36,115 bases of DNA from Nonomuraea aridisoli (GTDB taxonomy: Bacteria; Actinomycetota; Actinomycetes; Streptosporangiales; Streptosporangiaceae): positions 1 through 36,115 of the forward strand of contig NZ_POUD01000069.1 of the NCBI RefSeq assembly GCF_003236395.1. Direction: 5' to 3'. This document shows positions 1 through 7,478 of this stretch, in pieces. The position numbers and the translations under genes were made by a program. The notes under the pieces were generated by a model, which ran no database searches, was not told the DNA's origin, and worked only from the letters and a program-made list of their open reading frames with translations. Position 1 is the first letter of the stretch; each line of letters begins with the position of its first letter.

Positions 1-17
1 TTGGCATCGGTCGATGA

Positions 18-125
18 TCAGGCGACGGCACCGGCGCCCGGCAGGAAGCGGCCGGAGCGGAGGTCCAAGGGCCGGCCGTTCTCGGCGACGAGGGTGCCGC
101 GCAGGTAGGTGCGGACGACCCGTCC
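18..125 (-). pseudogene. C-terminal fragment of an amidohydrolase-like protein
   Basis: Read on the minus strand, about 35 codons end in TGA at 20-18 and give a tail containing RTYLRGTLVAENGRPL and SGRFLPG. This resembles the last beta strands of cyclic amidohydrolases (allantoinase or dihydroorotase type), where a final TYLRG strand precedes a short tail. Just upstream, near 120-130, the match stops and the plus-strand DNA becomes the end of an MFS transporter. The catalytic barrel is therefore absent and the fragment cannot be active. Family assignment rests on a short tail and is tentative; the fragment could belong to any urease-superfamily enzyme. Confidence 0.45.
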
Positions 126-840
126 CGCGTTGATGGCCGACCGGTACGGCACCGCGGCTTACGCGTCGCTGAGCGGGGCCCTGGCGTTGCCGATCACGGT
201 GGCGAAGGCGGTCGCGCCACTGCTGGCGGCCGGACTCGCCCAGGTGGCCGGCCACCCGGCCGTGATGGGAGCGGTAGCCGCCGCCTGCGCCCTCGGCGCC
301 CTGTCTTTGATCGCGTACGAACGAGACGGCCGCCCCCGCGACGAAGCCGCCGACAGCGAACTCTCCGGCGCGGGCCGGCCTACTGGCGACACCGCACCCT
401 TCAGCAGCAGCCGACCTCCCGGCGGAGGTGAGCCCTCCCGCGACAATCGGCCTCCTGGCAACAGCGAACCCTCGGGCGGAAGCCGACCTTCCAACGACAC
501 CGAACCTTCAGGCAACAACCAACCTTCAGGCGACGGCGGTGGTCGGCCTTCCAGCGACATCGGGCCCTCGGGCGGTGTCGGCCGCCCTGAGCCGAGCCAT
601 CCCTCCGGCGGCGACGCACCTATCCGTGACCGCGAACCTTTCCGTGGCGCCGACCGCCTCGGCCCGGGCCGTTCTGTCGGCGACGGCGAGCATACTGACG
701 GCAGGCGTTCCCCCGGTGACGAGCGTTCCGGTTCGGGCCCTCCTACGGGCGGGGCCGAGCGCACGAGCGGCGGCGGGCGTTCTGCCGGTGGCGGGCACCC
801 GAGCTCGGGCCTTCCTACTGGCGGTGGCGGGGAATCGTGA
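109..840 (+). pseudogene. C-terminal fragment of an MFS transporter with a Gly/Pro/Ser-rich tail
   Basis: The open frame (243 codons from a GTG after an in-frame TAG at 106-108) begins in the middle of a protein. Residues 10-70 contain DRYGTAAYASLSG followed by two hydrophobic segments (about 21-48 and 52-69), like the last two helices of a major facilitator permease. All earlier helices are missing, so it cannot transport anything. Residues 90-243 form a hydrophilic tail of RP-x4-EPS-x3 repeats, unusual for this family, that follows a 36-bp DNA repeat continuing past the stop codon. The upstream neighbour is the end of an unrelated amidohydrolase on the other strand, so a deletion or rearrangement near 120-130 probably removed both 5' parts. 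The GTG is probably not a natural start. Confidence 0.6.
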
Positions 841-1052
841 CGGCGTGCCGGCACGAACCCTCCTGCCGGAGACGGCGGAAGGACGAGCAGCACCGAGCGC
901 GCCGACGGCGGTGGGCGAGCCGGCGGGGCGTTCCTCCGGGCGATGGGGAGCGTGCCGGCGGCGGTAGGCGGACGGAAGCCGCGTCGTTCCGGTGACGGTG
1001 GTGGCGTATGGAGGCGGCGTCGTTCCCGTGACGGCGGTGGGCGTACGGAGGG
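376..1052. repeat. Degenerate 36-bp tandem repeat (minisatellite-like)
   Basis: Four consecutive 36-bp units are readable at 376-519 as 12-residue blocks (RPTGDTAPFSSS, RPPGGGEPSRDN, RPPGNSEPSGGS, RPSNDTEPSGNN). The pattern decays downstream into irregular GGCGGT/CCTTCC-rich DNA. It reappears beyond the stop codon as two near-identical 36-bp units starting with GCGTCGTTCC at 981-1016 and 1017-1052. Because the same period is kept in coding and non-coding DNA, the repeat looks like a DNA-level expansion rather than a selected protein repeat. No CRISPR-like unique spacers are present. Confidence 0.65.
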
Positions 1053-1165
1053 GGCGCAGGCGTGAGTACGGTAGTGCGTACCGGCCGATTCGCGGGCCGC
1101 GGAGGCCGCGTCCGCCGTCGGCGGAAATGACGATCCGTTCACCCCCGAACACGTAAGGTAGCCGC
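841..1165. other. Intergenic region upstream of recQ
   Basis: About 325 bp with no convincing gene. The first 210 bp carry the tail of the 36-bp repeat. The last 100 bp hold GC-rich inverted segments (GGCCGCGGAGGCCGCG near 1094 and GCCGTCGGCGG near 1112) and the AAGG ribosome-binding site at 1155-1158. I could not pick a clear promoter. Confidence 0.5.
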
Positions 1166-2977
1166 ATGGATACCCCCTCCGACGTTCTGCACCGCGTGTT
1201 CGGCTACGACTCGTTCCGGGCGGGCCAGCAGGAGATCATCGACCACGTCGTGGACGGCGGCGACGCGCTCGTCCTGATGCCCACCGGCGGCGGCAAGTCG
1301 CTGTGCTACCAGATCCCGGCGCTGGTCCGCCGCGGCGTCGGCGTGGTCATCTCCCCGCTGATCGCGTTGATGCAGGACCAGGTCGACGCGCTGCGGGCGC
1401 TGGGCGTGCGGGCGGGGTTCCTCAACTCGACGCAGGGCTTCGACGAGCGGCAGCTCGTCGAGTCGGAGTTCCTGGCGGGCGAGCTCGACCTGCTCTACCT
1501 CGCGCCCGAGCGGCTGCGCCTGGAGGCCACGCTGCGGCTGCTGGGCAAGGGCGACATCTCGGTGTTCGCCATCGACGAGGCCCACTGCGTGGCGCAGTGG
1601 GGTCACGACTTCCGCCCCGACTACCTGGAGCTGTCCAAGCTGCGTGAGCTCTGGCCCGACGTGCCGCGCATCGCGCTGACGGCCACCGCCACTCCCGCGA
1701 CCCACGCCGAGATTTCCTCCCGGCTCGGCCTCGACCAGGCCCGCCACTTCGTGGCCGGCTTCGACCGGCCCAACATCCACTACCGCATCACCGCCAAGAG
1801 CGAGCCGAAGCGCCAGCTCCTGGAGTTCCTGCGCGAGGAGCATCAGGGCGACTCCGGCATCGTCTACTGCCTGTCGCGCTCCTCGGTGGAGAAGATCGCC
1901 GAGTTCCTCAACGACAACGGCATCGCCGCGGTGCCCTACCACGCGGGCCTCGACGCCGCCACCCGCGCCCACCACCAGGCCCGTTTCCTGCGCGAAGACG
2001 GCCTGATCGTGGTGGCCACGATCGCGTTCGGCATGGGCATCGACAAGCCCGACGTGCGGTTCGTCGCCCACCTCGACCTGCCCAAGTCGGTGGAGGGCTA
2101 CTACCAGGAGACCGGCCGGGCGGGCCGCGACGGCCTGCCCGCCACCGCGTGGATGGCCTACGGTCTGCAGGACGTCGTGCAACACCGGCGCATGGCGCTG
2201 GAGGGCGACGACGCCCACCGCCGCCGTCAGGTGCTCCACCTCGACGCGATGCTGGCGCTGTGCGAGACCGTGAGCTGCCGCCGGGTGATGCTGCTCGACT
2301 ACTTCGGCCAGCAGGGCTCGCAGCCGTGCGGAAACTGCGACACCTGCCAGACCCCGCCCGAGTCGTGGGACGGCACGGTCGCCGCCCAGAAGGTGCTGTC
2401 CGCCGTGTGGCGGCTGGCCAACGAGCGGCGGCAGAAGTTCGGCGTGGGGCAGGTGGTCGACATCCTGCTCGGCAAGAAGACCGCCAAGGTGCTGCAGCAC
2501 GGCCACGACACGCTGAAGGTCTTCGGCGTCGGCGCCGACCTGGGCAACGCGGAGTGGCACGGCGTGGTGCGGCAGCTGCTGGCGCAGGGGCTGCTCGCGG
2601 TGGAGTCCGACTACGGGGCGCTGGTGCTGACCGAGGCGAGCTCGGCCGTGCTGAAGGGCGAGCGTCAGGTGCTGCTGCGCCGCGACACCCTGCGCCCCGC
2701 CCGCGCGAAGGTCTCCTCCCCCGCCAAGGGCCAGGCCGCGGCCGAGCTGCCGGCGGAGGCCGCCCCCGTCTTCGAGCGCCTGCGTGCCTGGCGCGCCGGG
2801 GTCGCCAAGGAGCAGGGCGTGCCGGCGTACGTCATCTTCCACGACGCCACGCTGCGCGAGATCGCGACCCGCGCCCCGTCCTCCCTGTCCGAGCTGAGCA
2901 CGGTCAACGGCGTCGGCGAAAACAAACTCGCCAAATACGGCGAACAAGTCCTCGAAACGCTACAGGCCACCACGTGA
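1166..2977 (+). CDS. recQ: ATP-dependent DNA helicase RecQ
   Basis: A 603-residue cytoplasmic 3'-5' DNA helicase for recombination and replication-fork repair. Visible in order: Walker A TGGGKS (40-45), the DEAH box (137-140) in FAIDEAHCVAQWGHDF, the helicase C half with IVYCLSRSS and the arginine-finger region QETGRAGRDG, the zinc-binding cysteines C371, C388, C391 and C394, a winged-helix RQC region, and a C-terminal HRDC domain (about 530-600). Domain set and length are those of classical bacterial RecQ. The ATG is preceded by AAGG at 7-nt spacing. It appears monocistronic; a 41-bp hairpin array follows. Identification is secure; the physiological role is known from the family. Confidence 0.97.
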   Translation: MDTPSDVLHRVFGYDSFRAGQQEIIDHVVDGGDALVLMPTGGGKSLCYQIPALVRRGVGVVISPLIALMQDQVDALRALGVRAGFLNSTQGFDERQLVESEFLAGELDLLYLAPERLRLEATLRLLGKGDISVFAIDEAHCVAQWGHDFRPDYLELSKLRELWPDVPRIALTATATPATHAEISSRLGLDQARHFVAGFDRPNIHYRITAKSEPKRQLLEFLREEHQGDSGIVYCLSRSSVEKIAEFLNDNGIAAVPYHAGLDAATRAHHQARFLREDGLIVVATIAFGMGIDKPDVRFVAHLDLPKSVEGYYQETGRAGRDGLPATAWMAYGLQDVVQHRRMALEGDDAHRRRQVLHLDAMLALCETVSCRRVMLLDYFGQQGSQPCGNCDTCQTPPESWDGTVAAQKVLSAVWRLANERRQKFGVGQVVDILLGKKTAKVLQHGHDTLKVFGVGADLGNAEWHGVVRQLLAQGLLAVESDYGALVLTEASSAVLKGERQVLLRRDTLRPARAKVSSPAKGQAAAELPAEAAPVFERLRAWRAGVAKEQGVPAYVIFHDATLREIATRAPSSLSELSTVNGVGENKLAKYGEQVLETLQATT

Positions 2978-3508
2978 CCCTGGTCGAACATCCACAGGGA
3001 TGTGCGCAGGCGAATGGCACCCCGAACACGGCAAGGCGATCACCGCATGCAGGTGACGCCTTGAGTCCGGCCCAAGGCGATCACCGCACGCACGCGACGC
3101 CCTGAAGACCGCCCAAGGGGATCACCGCACGCGCGTGACGCCTTGAACAGGGTCGAAGGAGATCAGCGCATGCGAGTGGTATCCCTGCACACGGTGGACA
3201 GGGGATGTGGCCACCCGCTCGCGTAATGGGGCTCGCCGGTCTGTTGGCGTCCGAGTGAGCTGCGCGTGTTGCGGTGGCGTTCGGTGGGGCGGGGCGGGTG
3301 AACGGCCATCCATCGCTACGCCCCATTGGCGCGTGATCACGCTGGTACTGGGGTTGGCGTCGGCTGGCCGCGGCTCTTCCTCCAGGATGCGCCGTTCGGT
3401 GGCGGCGGCGTCCGGGGGTTGAGGCCGGCGCGGATCGTTCGCGACGGGCATGCCGCCGTGCCTCAGCGGGCAGGCGGCCGGTTGCCGTGCAGGCAGCGGC
3501 CCGTTGCT
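2978..3508. other. Intergenic region between convergent recQ and aminotransferase genes
   Basis: This 531-bp gap lies between two convergent genes. Its first third contains the 41-bp tandem array described separately. From about 3180 to 3508 no frame shows recognisable protein character, and I see no RNA gene or mobile-element ends. Its length is unusual compared with the other convergent junctions here, which are between overlapping and about 290 bp. Confidence 0.5.
3032..3178. repeat. 41-bp tandem repeat, three full units plus a partial fourth, each with a hairpin
   Basis: Units start at 3032, 3073, 3114 and (partial) 3155, exactly 41 bp apart. Each begins with CAAGG or GAAGG followed by a GATCACCGCA-type core. 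The first three cores are followed by GACGCCYTGA. In unit 1, GGCG-A-TCACC pairs with GGTGA-CGCC around a 7-base GCATGCA loop; units 2 and 3 keep the pairing with a few mismatches. The array lies just after recQ and between convergent genes, so the hairpins could end transcription from either side, but no U-tract is visible. It is not CRISPR: units are contiguous without variable spacers. Confidence 0.8.
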
Positions 3509-4312
3509 TCATGGCGTGGTCGGCGGTTCGTTCCGGTAGGCGTGGTGGAGCAGGTGGACGAAAGATGGGGCTTCGGGCAGGGGTACGGGACCGATGCGAT
3601 GTACCGGCACGCCGGGGGTCCATGAGTTCATGACCACGGCGCCCGACAGGGCCGGCAGGTCGGTGAGCGTGATCTCCTGGACGCGCTGGGGCACGCCGAG
3701 GCGATCCAGCCGGCGGCGGACGATGGCCATCGTGGTGCCGCCCAGCATCGCGGCCTCGGGCCACACCACCGCGGTGCCGTCCCAGAAGGCGAGGTTCCAG
3801 ATCGATCCTTCGCTGAGCCGGCCCCGACGGTCGACGAAGGCCGCGTCGTCGAAGCCTTGGTGGGCGGCCTGGCGGAGGAAGTAGGTCTTGGCCACCTCTC
3901 CGACGTGCTTCACGGCCGGGAGCACCCGTTCGTACTCGACGGCCGCCAGGGCGAGCGGTCCTCGCGGGCCGGAGGCGGCAGGTCCGGTGCGGACGAGCAG
4001 TTCCGGCTCCACGTCATCCCCGGCCACGGTGAATTCGCCCGCCGGCGAGTACACCGTCGCCGTCAGCGACAGATCAGCCGGGCCGGCCTGAAGCGCCGCC
4101 CGCAGGCAGGTCCGTACCCGATCGTCGGGCAGGGCCCGGCCGAAGAGCTCCATGGAGGCGGACCGCAACCGCTCCAGGTGGAGATCGAGACCGCGTACCC
4201 GGCCCTCACGCACCTGCATGGCGGTGAAGTGGGCATAGCCCGCGAAGGCGAGCGGCGCCAGCTCCTCGGCGCTCGCCGCGCGACCATTACGTTGCACGAC
4301 AAAAGTGGACAT
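3509..4312 (-). CDS. Aminotransferase class IV family protein
   Basis: A 267-residue PLP-fold protein related to aminodeoxychorismate lyase and branched-chain/D-amino-acid aminotransferases. The C-terminal half has VKHVGEVAKTYFLRQA and GRLSEGSIWNLAFWDG; the latter corresponds to the family signature before a conserved Asn. LGGTTMAIVRRRL matches the phosphate-binding turn region. I cannot fix the substrate, and the lysine that binds PLP is not certain by eye. The ATG at 4312 has GGGAG at 7-nt spacing. A GTG at 4366 would extend it by 18 residues and lies almost at the predicted transcription start. The gene is divergent from a MerR regulator with a palindromic operator between them, so it is probably MerR-controlled. 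Confidence 0.8.
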   Translation of the reverse strand: MSTFVVQRNGRAASAEELAPLAFAGYAHFTAMQVREGRVRGLDLHLERLRSASMELFGRALPDDRVRTCLRAALQAGPADLSLTATVYSPAGEFTVAGDDVEPELLVRTGPAASGPRGPLALAAVEYERVLPAVKHVGEVAKTYFLRQAAHQGFDDAAFVDRRGRLSEGSIWNLAFWDGTAVVWPEAAMLGGTTMAIVRRRLDRLGVPQRVQEITLTDLPALSGAVVMNSWTPGVPVHRIGPVPLPEAPSFVHLLHHAYRNEPPTTP

Positions 4313-4373
4313 GTGGCACTCCCGCAAGACGACATCGAAGGACGACCGGACCGGAATGGTCGCCACGGAGGCG

Positions 4374-4405
4374 ACGTTAGGGCTTCACATCGATGACAAG
4401 GTCAA
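4374..4405 (-). promoter_or_regulatory. MerR-type promoter and operator for the aminotransferase gene
   Basis: Reading the minus strand, a -35 TTGACC (4405-4400) and a -10 TAACGT (4379-4374) are separated by 20 bp, or 19 bp if the -10 is taken one base earlier. This long spacer is the hallmark of MerR-activated promoters. Inside it is the 18-bp dyad CTTCACATCGATGACAAG (4383-4400), symmetric except for two central-flank pairs. The divergent merR gene starts 28 bp beyond. Binding itself is inferred. Confidence 0.8.
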
Positions 4406-4427
4406 CCTGTGGTTGGGGCGGGGTCAC

Positions 4428-4772
4428 ATGCTGATCGGGGAATTGTCGCGGCGAACCGGGGTCAGTACGCGGCTGCTGCGCTATTACGAAGCGCAGGGGT
4501 TGCTCGACGTCAGGCGTGGGTCCAACGGTTATCGCCACTACGACGACGACTCCGTGGTCACCGTGCGGCAGGTGCGCGCGCTGCTGCGGGCGGGCCTGTC
4601 CACGGAGGTGATCCGTGAGGTGCTGCCGTGCGCGCGGGGCGAGCGCCCGGACATCGAGTGGTGCGCGGAGCTGTGGGACATCCTCAACGACGAGCTGGCG
4701 GCCATGGACGACCGCATTGACGACCTCCAGCGCAGCCGCAGCACTCTCGCCGGCTTCCTGACGCGATCCTGA
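4428..4772 (+). CDS. MerR family transcriptional regulator
   Basis: A 114-residue DNA-binding regulator. The N-terminus MLIGELSRRTGVSTRLLRYY is the standard MerR winged-helix opening, followed by the wing GSNGYRHYDDDSV and a C-terminal dimerisation helix (about 85-112). There is no room for a large ligand-binding domain, as in short MerR proteins. CAR residues near 66-67 are too few to suggest a metal site. The ATG at 4428 is chosen because the HTH starts immediately there; upstream codons in the same frame encode no family sequence and overlap the operator. It probably controls the divergent aminotransferase and perhaps itself. The effector is unknown. Confidence 0.9.
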   Translation: MLIGELSRRTGVSTRLLRYYEAQGLLDVRRGSNGYRHYDDDSVVTVRQVRALLRAGLSTEVIREVLPCARGERPDIEWCAELWDILNDELAAMDDRIDDLQRSRSTLAGFLTRS

Positions 4773-4786
4773 TCGAGCCCCGCGGG

Positions 4787-4827
4787 GTGGTGGCGACGGC
4801 CGCACGAAGAACGGTCGTCGCCACCAC
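4787..4827. terminator. Strong bidirectional hairpin terminator
   Basis: GTGGTGGCGACG (4787-4798) pairs perfectly with CGTCGCCACCAC (4816-4827). Four more inner pairs (one G-U) extend the stem to 16 bp around a 9-nt loop. It sits just after merR and between convergent genes. No U-tract follows, which is common in actinomycetes. The rest of the 4773-5061 gap shows nothing recognisable. Confidence 0.75.
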
Positions 4828-5061
4828 GTTGGCCGGCCCGTCCGCGGCCGTCAGGGTCCCGCCTTGTGCGGGCCTGGCCGGACGGGGTCGCGCCCTCGGC
4901 ACGGTGTCCTGCGTGGTCGTCCCGGGATGGCCGGGCCCATCGGTGTCATCGTGTCGGCGGGGACGTGCGTGGTTCGCCCACCGGCGCCCATAGGGAACGC
5001 CGTGACTTTTCCTCTAGGAGATCGTACGACCTGTGAGGCGGTGATGCGGAGTCGAAACAGG

Positions 5062-5682
5062 TCAATTATGGGCGAACCAGTCAGGGTCGCGACCGAGGTG
5101 GGCGAGCAGGTGGTCCTGCGCGGGCGCGTACGCGGGCACGGCCACCGGCGGGGCGAACCTGGACAGGCGGTCGGCGCACGTCACGAAGAGAAGGGCCAGG
5201 TCGAGCAGTTCCTCGGCCATGAGGGGCGGGATCGGACGGTGTTCGCCGCACGCTCTGGCCACGTCCCAGCCGTGCACGGCGATCTCGATCGCGCCCGCCG
5301 CTGCCACCATCGGGCCGGTCAGCCGGCGATCCGCGACGCAGACCGTCCCGGCGCCGCCGCCGTCTCCCGCGGCCGTCCACCGTCCCAGCATCTCGGTGGC
5401 CCCGTCCCTGACGAGCAGCGCCGGGTTGGCGCCGGTCGGCGCCGGGTCGCGCGGGTCCTCGGTGGTGTGGGGGCAGCCCGCGACGTGGCCGGTGGCGGCT
5501 TGGGTCAGGGTGTGAAGGGAGTCGTCCAGGTGTTCCAGCAGGTGGCGGAGGTTCCAGTCCGAGCAGGGTGTGGCGCGGCAGAGGGCGGCCGGGGTGACGC
5601 TGTGCAGGCTGCCGAGGGTGTAGTCGATCGCGCGTTCCAGGAGCGCCACGCCTGCTGCCAACGGTCGTCCGTACTCGCCCAT
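5062..5682 (-). CDS. TIGR03086-type metal-binding protein (DinB/maleylpyruvate isomerase-like)
   Basis: A 206-residue four-helix-bundle protein of the DinB/mycothiol-dependent superfamily. The N-terminal PCSDWNLRHLLEHL (39-52) gives candidate metal ligands His47 and His51, and EIAVHGWDVARA supplies His137 and Asp140. Members often act as thiol-dependent isomerases or transferases using mycothiol, but many, including this subgroup, have no known substrate. The ATG at 5682 is strongly supported by AAGGAGG 4-5 nt upstream; longer reading in the same frame has no family match. It is divergent from a lipoprotein gene 98 bp away. Confidence 0.8.
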   Translation of the reverse strand: MGEYGRPLAAGVALLERAIDYTLGSLHSVTPAALCRATPCSDWNLRHLLEHLDDSLHTLTQAATGHVAGCPHTTEDPRDPAPTGANPALLVRDGATEMLGRWTAAGDGGGAGTVCVADRRLTGPMVAAAGAIEIAVHGWDVARACGEHRPIPPLMAEELLDLALLFVTCADRLSRFAPPVAVPAYAPAQDHLLAHLGRDPDWFAHN

Positions 5683-5780
5683 ATCGCCTCCTTGCCAAAG
5701 GAGACCCGTACGTGCGGGGAAAGTCATCGGCCCGCAGAACCTCCCGAGCTGTTGCGGAGTGGTGAGGGTGAGGAGGTTCG

Positions 5781-6442
5781 ATGGTGACCAGAGCATGGAT
5801 GGGTGGGGTGGCGGCGCTGCTGCTGGCGGGCGTGGGGCTGATGTCCGCGGGGTGCGGCGCCGGGACACCGGCCACCGAGCGGGCAGCGGGGTCGAATCCC
5901 AGCCCAAGTGGCGGCGAGGGCCCAGTGTCGAGCACGGGCGCGGCACCGAGCGCCAGTGCGGGGCCGAGCACGAGTGCGGGGCCGAGCGGCGGTTCGACGC
6001 CCAGTGCCGGTGCGGGGGCGCGGCAGGGCGACGGGGCCAGTCCTGAGGCTCGGAGTGGGAGTGGCAGTCCTGTGCCGGTGGTCGCCGGTGGCGGGTGCAA
6101 CGGGAGCAGGGTGATCCTCGGGGAGGGCTTCCCCGAGGTGAAGGGGACGTCGCGGGACGCCGAGCTCTGGGGGCTGCTGTTCGTCAGGGATGCGCCGCTC
6201 TCCCGGGTCAGGAAGTCAAGATCGTGTGGCGGATGACCGGCGAGGGGCCGCTCACGATCAAGGCCACCCTCCCGGACGGTACCGCCGCCAAGCGGACCTG
6301 GGGCCCGGAAGAACACGGATGGTCGAGCTGGGAACGGCCGGGAGACGAGTGGGGCACCGGGTTCGTGTTCCCGAAACCCGGGTGCTGGAAGATCGAACTC
6401 ACCCGCGCCCAAGGCAAGGGCCACGTCTGGCTCCCCGTCGCC
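5781..6442 (+). pseudogene. Secreted lipoprotein with an apparent frameshift
   Basis: Starts with AGGAGG then ATG at 5781. Residues 1-25 form a lipoprotein signal with lipobox LMSAGC (Cys25), followed by a long Ser/Gly/Pro linker. A folded domain begins at about CNGSRVILGEGFPEV. This frame runs to a stop at 6234, but the domain clearly continues in another frame: VKIVWRMTGEGPLTIKATL, WSSWERPGDEWGTG and CWKIELTRAQGKGHVWLPVA up to 6442. One base missing in the CCCGGG tract near 6200-6206 would restore a single reading frame. The second frame then has no stop until 6916, so the natural end is also lost or altered. Either a real pseudogene or a sequencing indel; the function of the domain is not recognised. 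Confidence 0.7.
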
Positions 6443-6446
6443 TCAC

Positions 6447-6570
6447 GCCCGAGCAAGCCCGTTCCCCATCGCCCGGTCTACGAACGAATCCCCGGACGAG
6501 CCGGCTCTCCCGTCGGCGGATGCCCGAGCGAGCCCGCTTCCCGTCGGTCGGTCCGTGAGCGAGCCGGCCG
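6447..6570. repeat. 75-bp direct repeat at the lipoprotein 3' end
   Basis: GCCCGAGCAAGCCCGTTCCC at 6447 recurs as GCCCGAGCGAGCCCGCTTCC at 6522, exactly 75 bp later. Downstream matches (TCGCCCGGTC/TCGGTCGGTC, GAGCCGGC) are diverged. A duplication here may explain the missing stop codon of the lipoprotein. Confidence 0.5.
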
Positions 6571-6586
6571 CCGTCAGAGGGGGGCG

Positions 6587-7393
6587 TCAGGGCAGGGTGC
6601 GGGTCAGGAAGGTGGTGACGTCGTCGAGGACCTCGTCCTTGTTGGTCTCGTTGAAGACCTCGTGGCGGGCGGCGGGATAGATGCGCTCGGTGAAGTCGGT
6701 ACCGCGGGCGGCCTCGATGCCGATGCGGCTGCCCGCCGGCGGCACCAGCTGGTCGTCCTCGCCGTGGATCCACAGGGTGGGCAGGGCGCCCAGCGTGCCG
6801 CTCTTGCGGATCGTGTCGAGCATGGACGACAGGGCCTCCAGGGTGCGGCGCTTGAAGGGGCCGTGCCACACGAGCGGGTCCTCGCCGTACGCGGCCCCGA
6901 CCGACAGGTCGCGTGACAACGTGGCCGGGTCGATCGGGGTGTCCGGCGGCTCCGGGTACGCCAGCAGCTCGGTCAGGACCTGCCACTCCCCGATCACCGG
7001 CCCGGACAGCACGAGGGCGGTCAGGCCGGAGCCGTACCGCTGGGCGTAGCGGGCCGCGATCATGCCGCCCATCGAGTGGCCGATCAGCACCACGGGAACG
7101 CCCGGGTGCTCGGCCCTGGCGCGCTCCTCGACGGTGTGGACGTCGGTGACCACGTCCTCGTAGTCGTCGATGAGCACCCGTTCGCCCTCCGACCTGCCGT
7201 GACCCATGTGGTCGGGGCCGTAGACGGCGGCGCCGTGGCGGACGAGCCGGTCGGCCACGTACTCGTAGCGGCCGATGTGCTCGCCGTATCCGTGGCAGAG
7301 GAGGGCGATGTAGCGCGGGTCGTCATGGGGCCATTCGCGGACCGTGACGCGGCCCCTGGTGCCGGTGAAGGTGTGCTCGCGGGACTCGGCCAT
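6587..7393 (-). CDS. Alpha/beta hydrolase, monoacylglycerol lipase-like
   Basis: A 268-residue serine hydrolase. The oxyanion-hole motif HGYGEH (34-39), nucleophile elbow GHSMGG with Ser107, acid in HGEDDQLVP (Asp213/214) and His244 in ARHEVFNE match the monoacylglycerol lipase/lysophospholipase family, with the usual cap domain between about 135 and 195. It probably releases fatty acids from monoglycerides or similar esters; no signal peptide is present, so it is cytosolic. The ATG has AGGAGC at 6 nt. It is divergent from alkB (85-bp gap) and runs toward the lipoprotein locus. Confidence 0.88.
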   Translation of the reverse strand: MAESREHTFTGTRGRVTVREWPHDDPRYIALLCHGYGEHIGRYEYVADRLVRHGAAVYGPDHMGHGRSEGERVLIDDYEDVVTDVHTVEERARAEHPGVPVVLIGHSMGGMIAARYAQRYGSGLTALVLSGPVIGEWQVLTELLAYPEPPDTPIDPATLSRDLSVGAAYGEDPLVWHGPFKRRTLEALSSMLDTIRKSGTLGALPTLWIHGEDDQLVPPAGSRIGIEAARGTDFTERIYPAARHEVFNETNKDEVLDDVTTFLTRTLP

Positions 7394-7478
7394 GCTCTGC
7401 TCCTACGCTGCTTCGCTCCGGGGCTCGAAAGTACGCCGTCCGCCCAGGATCGTCCACCCGCGCTGGGAGACTGGAGAG

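Noticed and set aside
1139..2947. A 602-codon open frame antisense to recQ
   Set aside because: GC-rich codon bias keeps antisense frames open; its translation is low-complexity and shows no family motif, while recQ motifs on the plus strand are complete.
3032..3178. Possible CRISPR array in the repeats after recQ
   Set aside because: Units are contiguous 41-bp tandem copies with no unique spacers, and no cas genes are near.
4312..4366. Leaderless GTG start at 4366 for the aminotransferase
   Set aside because: The predicted transcript start makes it possible, but the ATG at 4312 has a good GGGAG site and fits the family N-terminus; kept only as an alternative.
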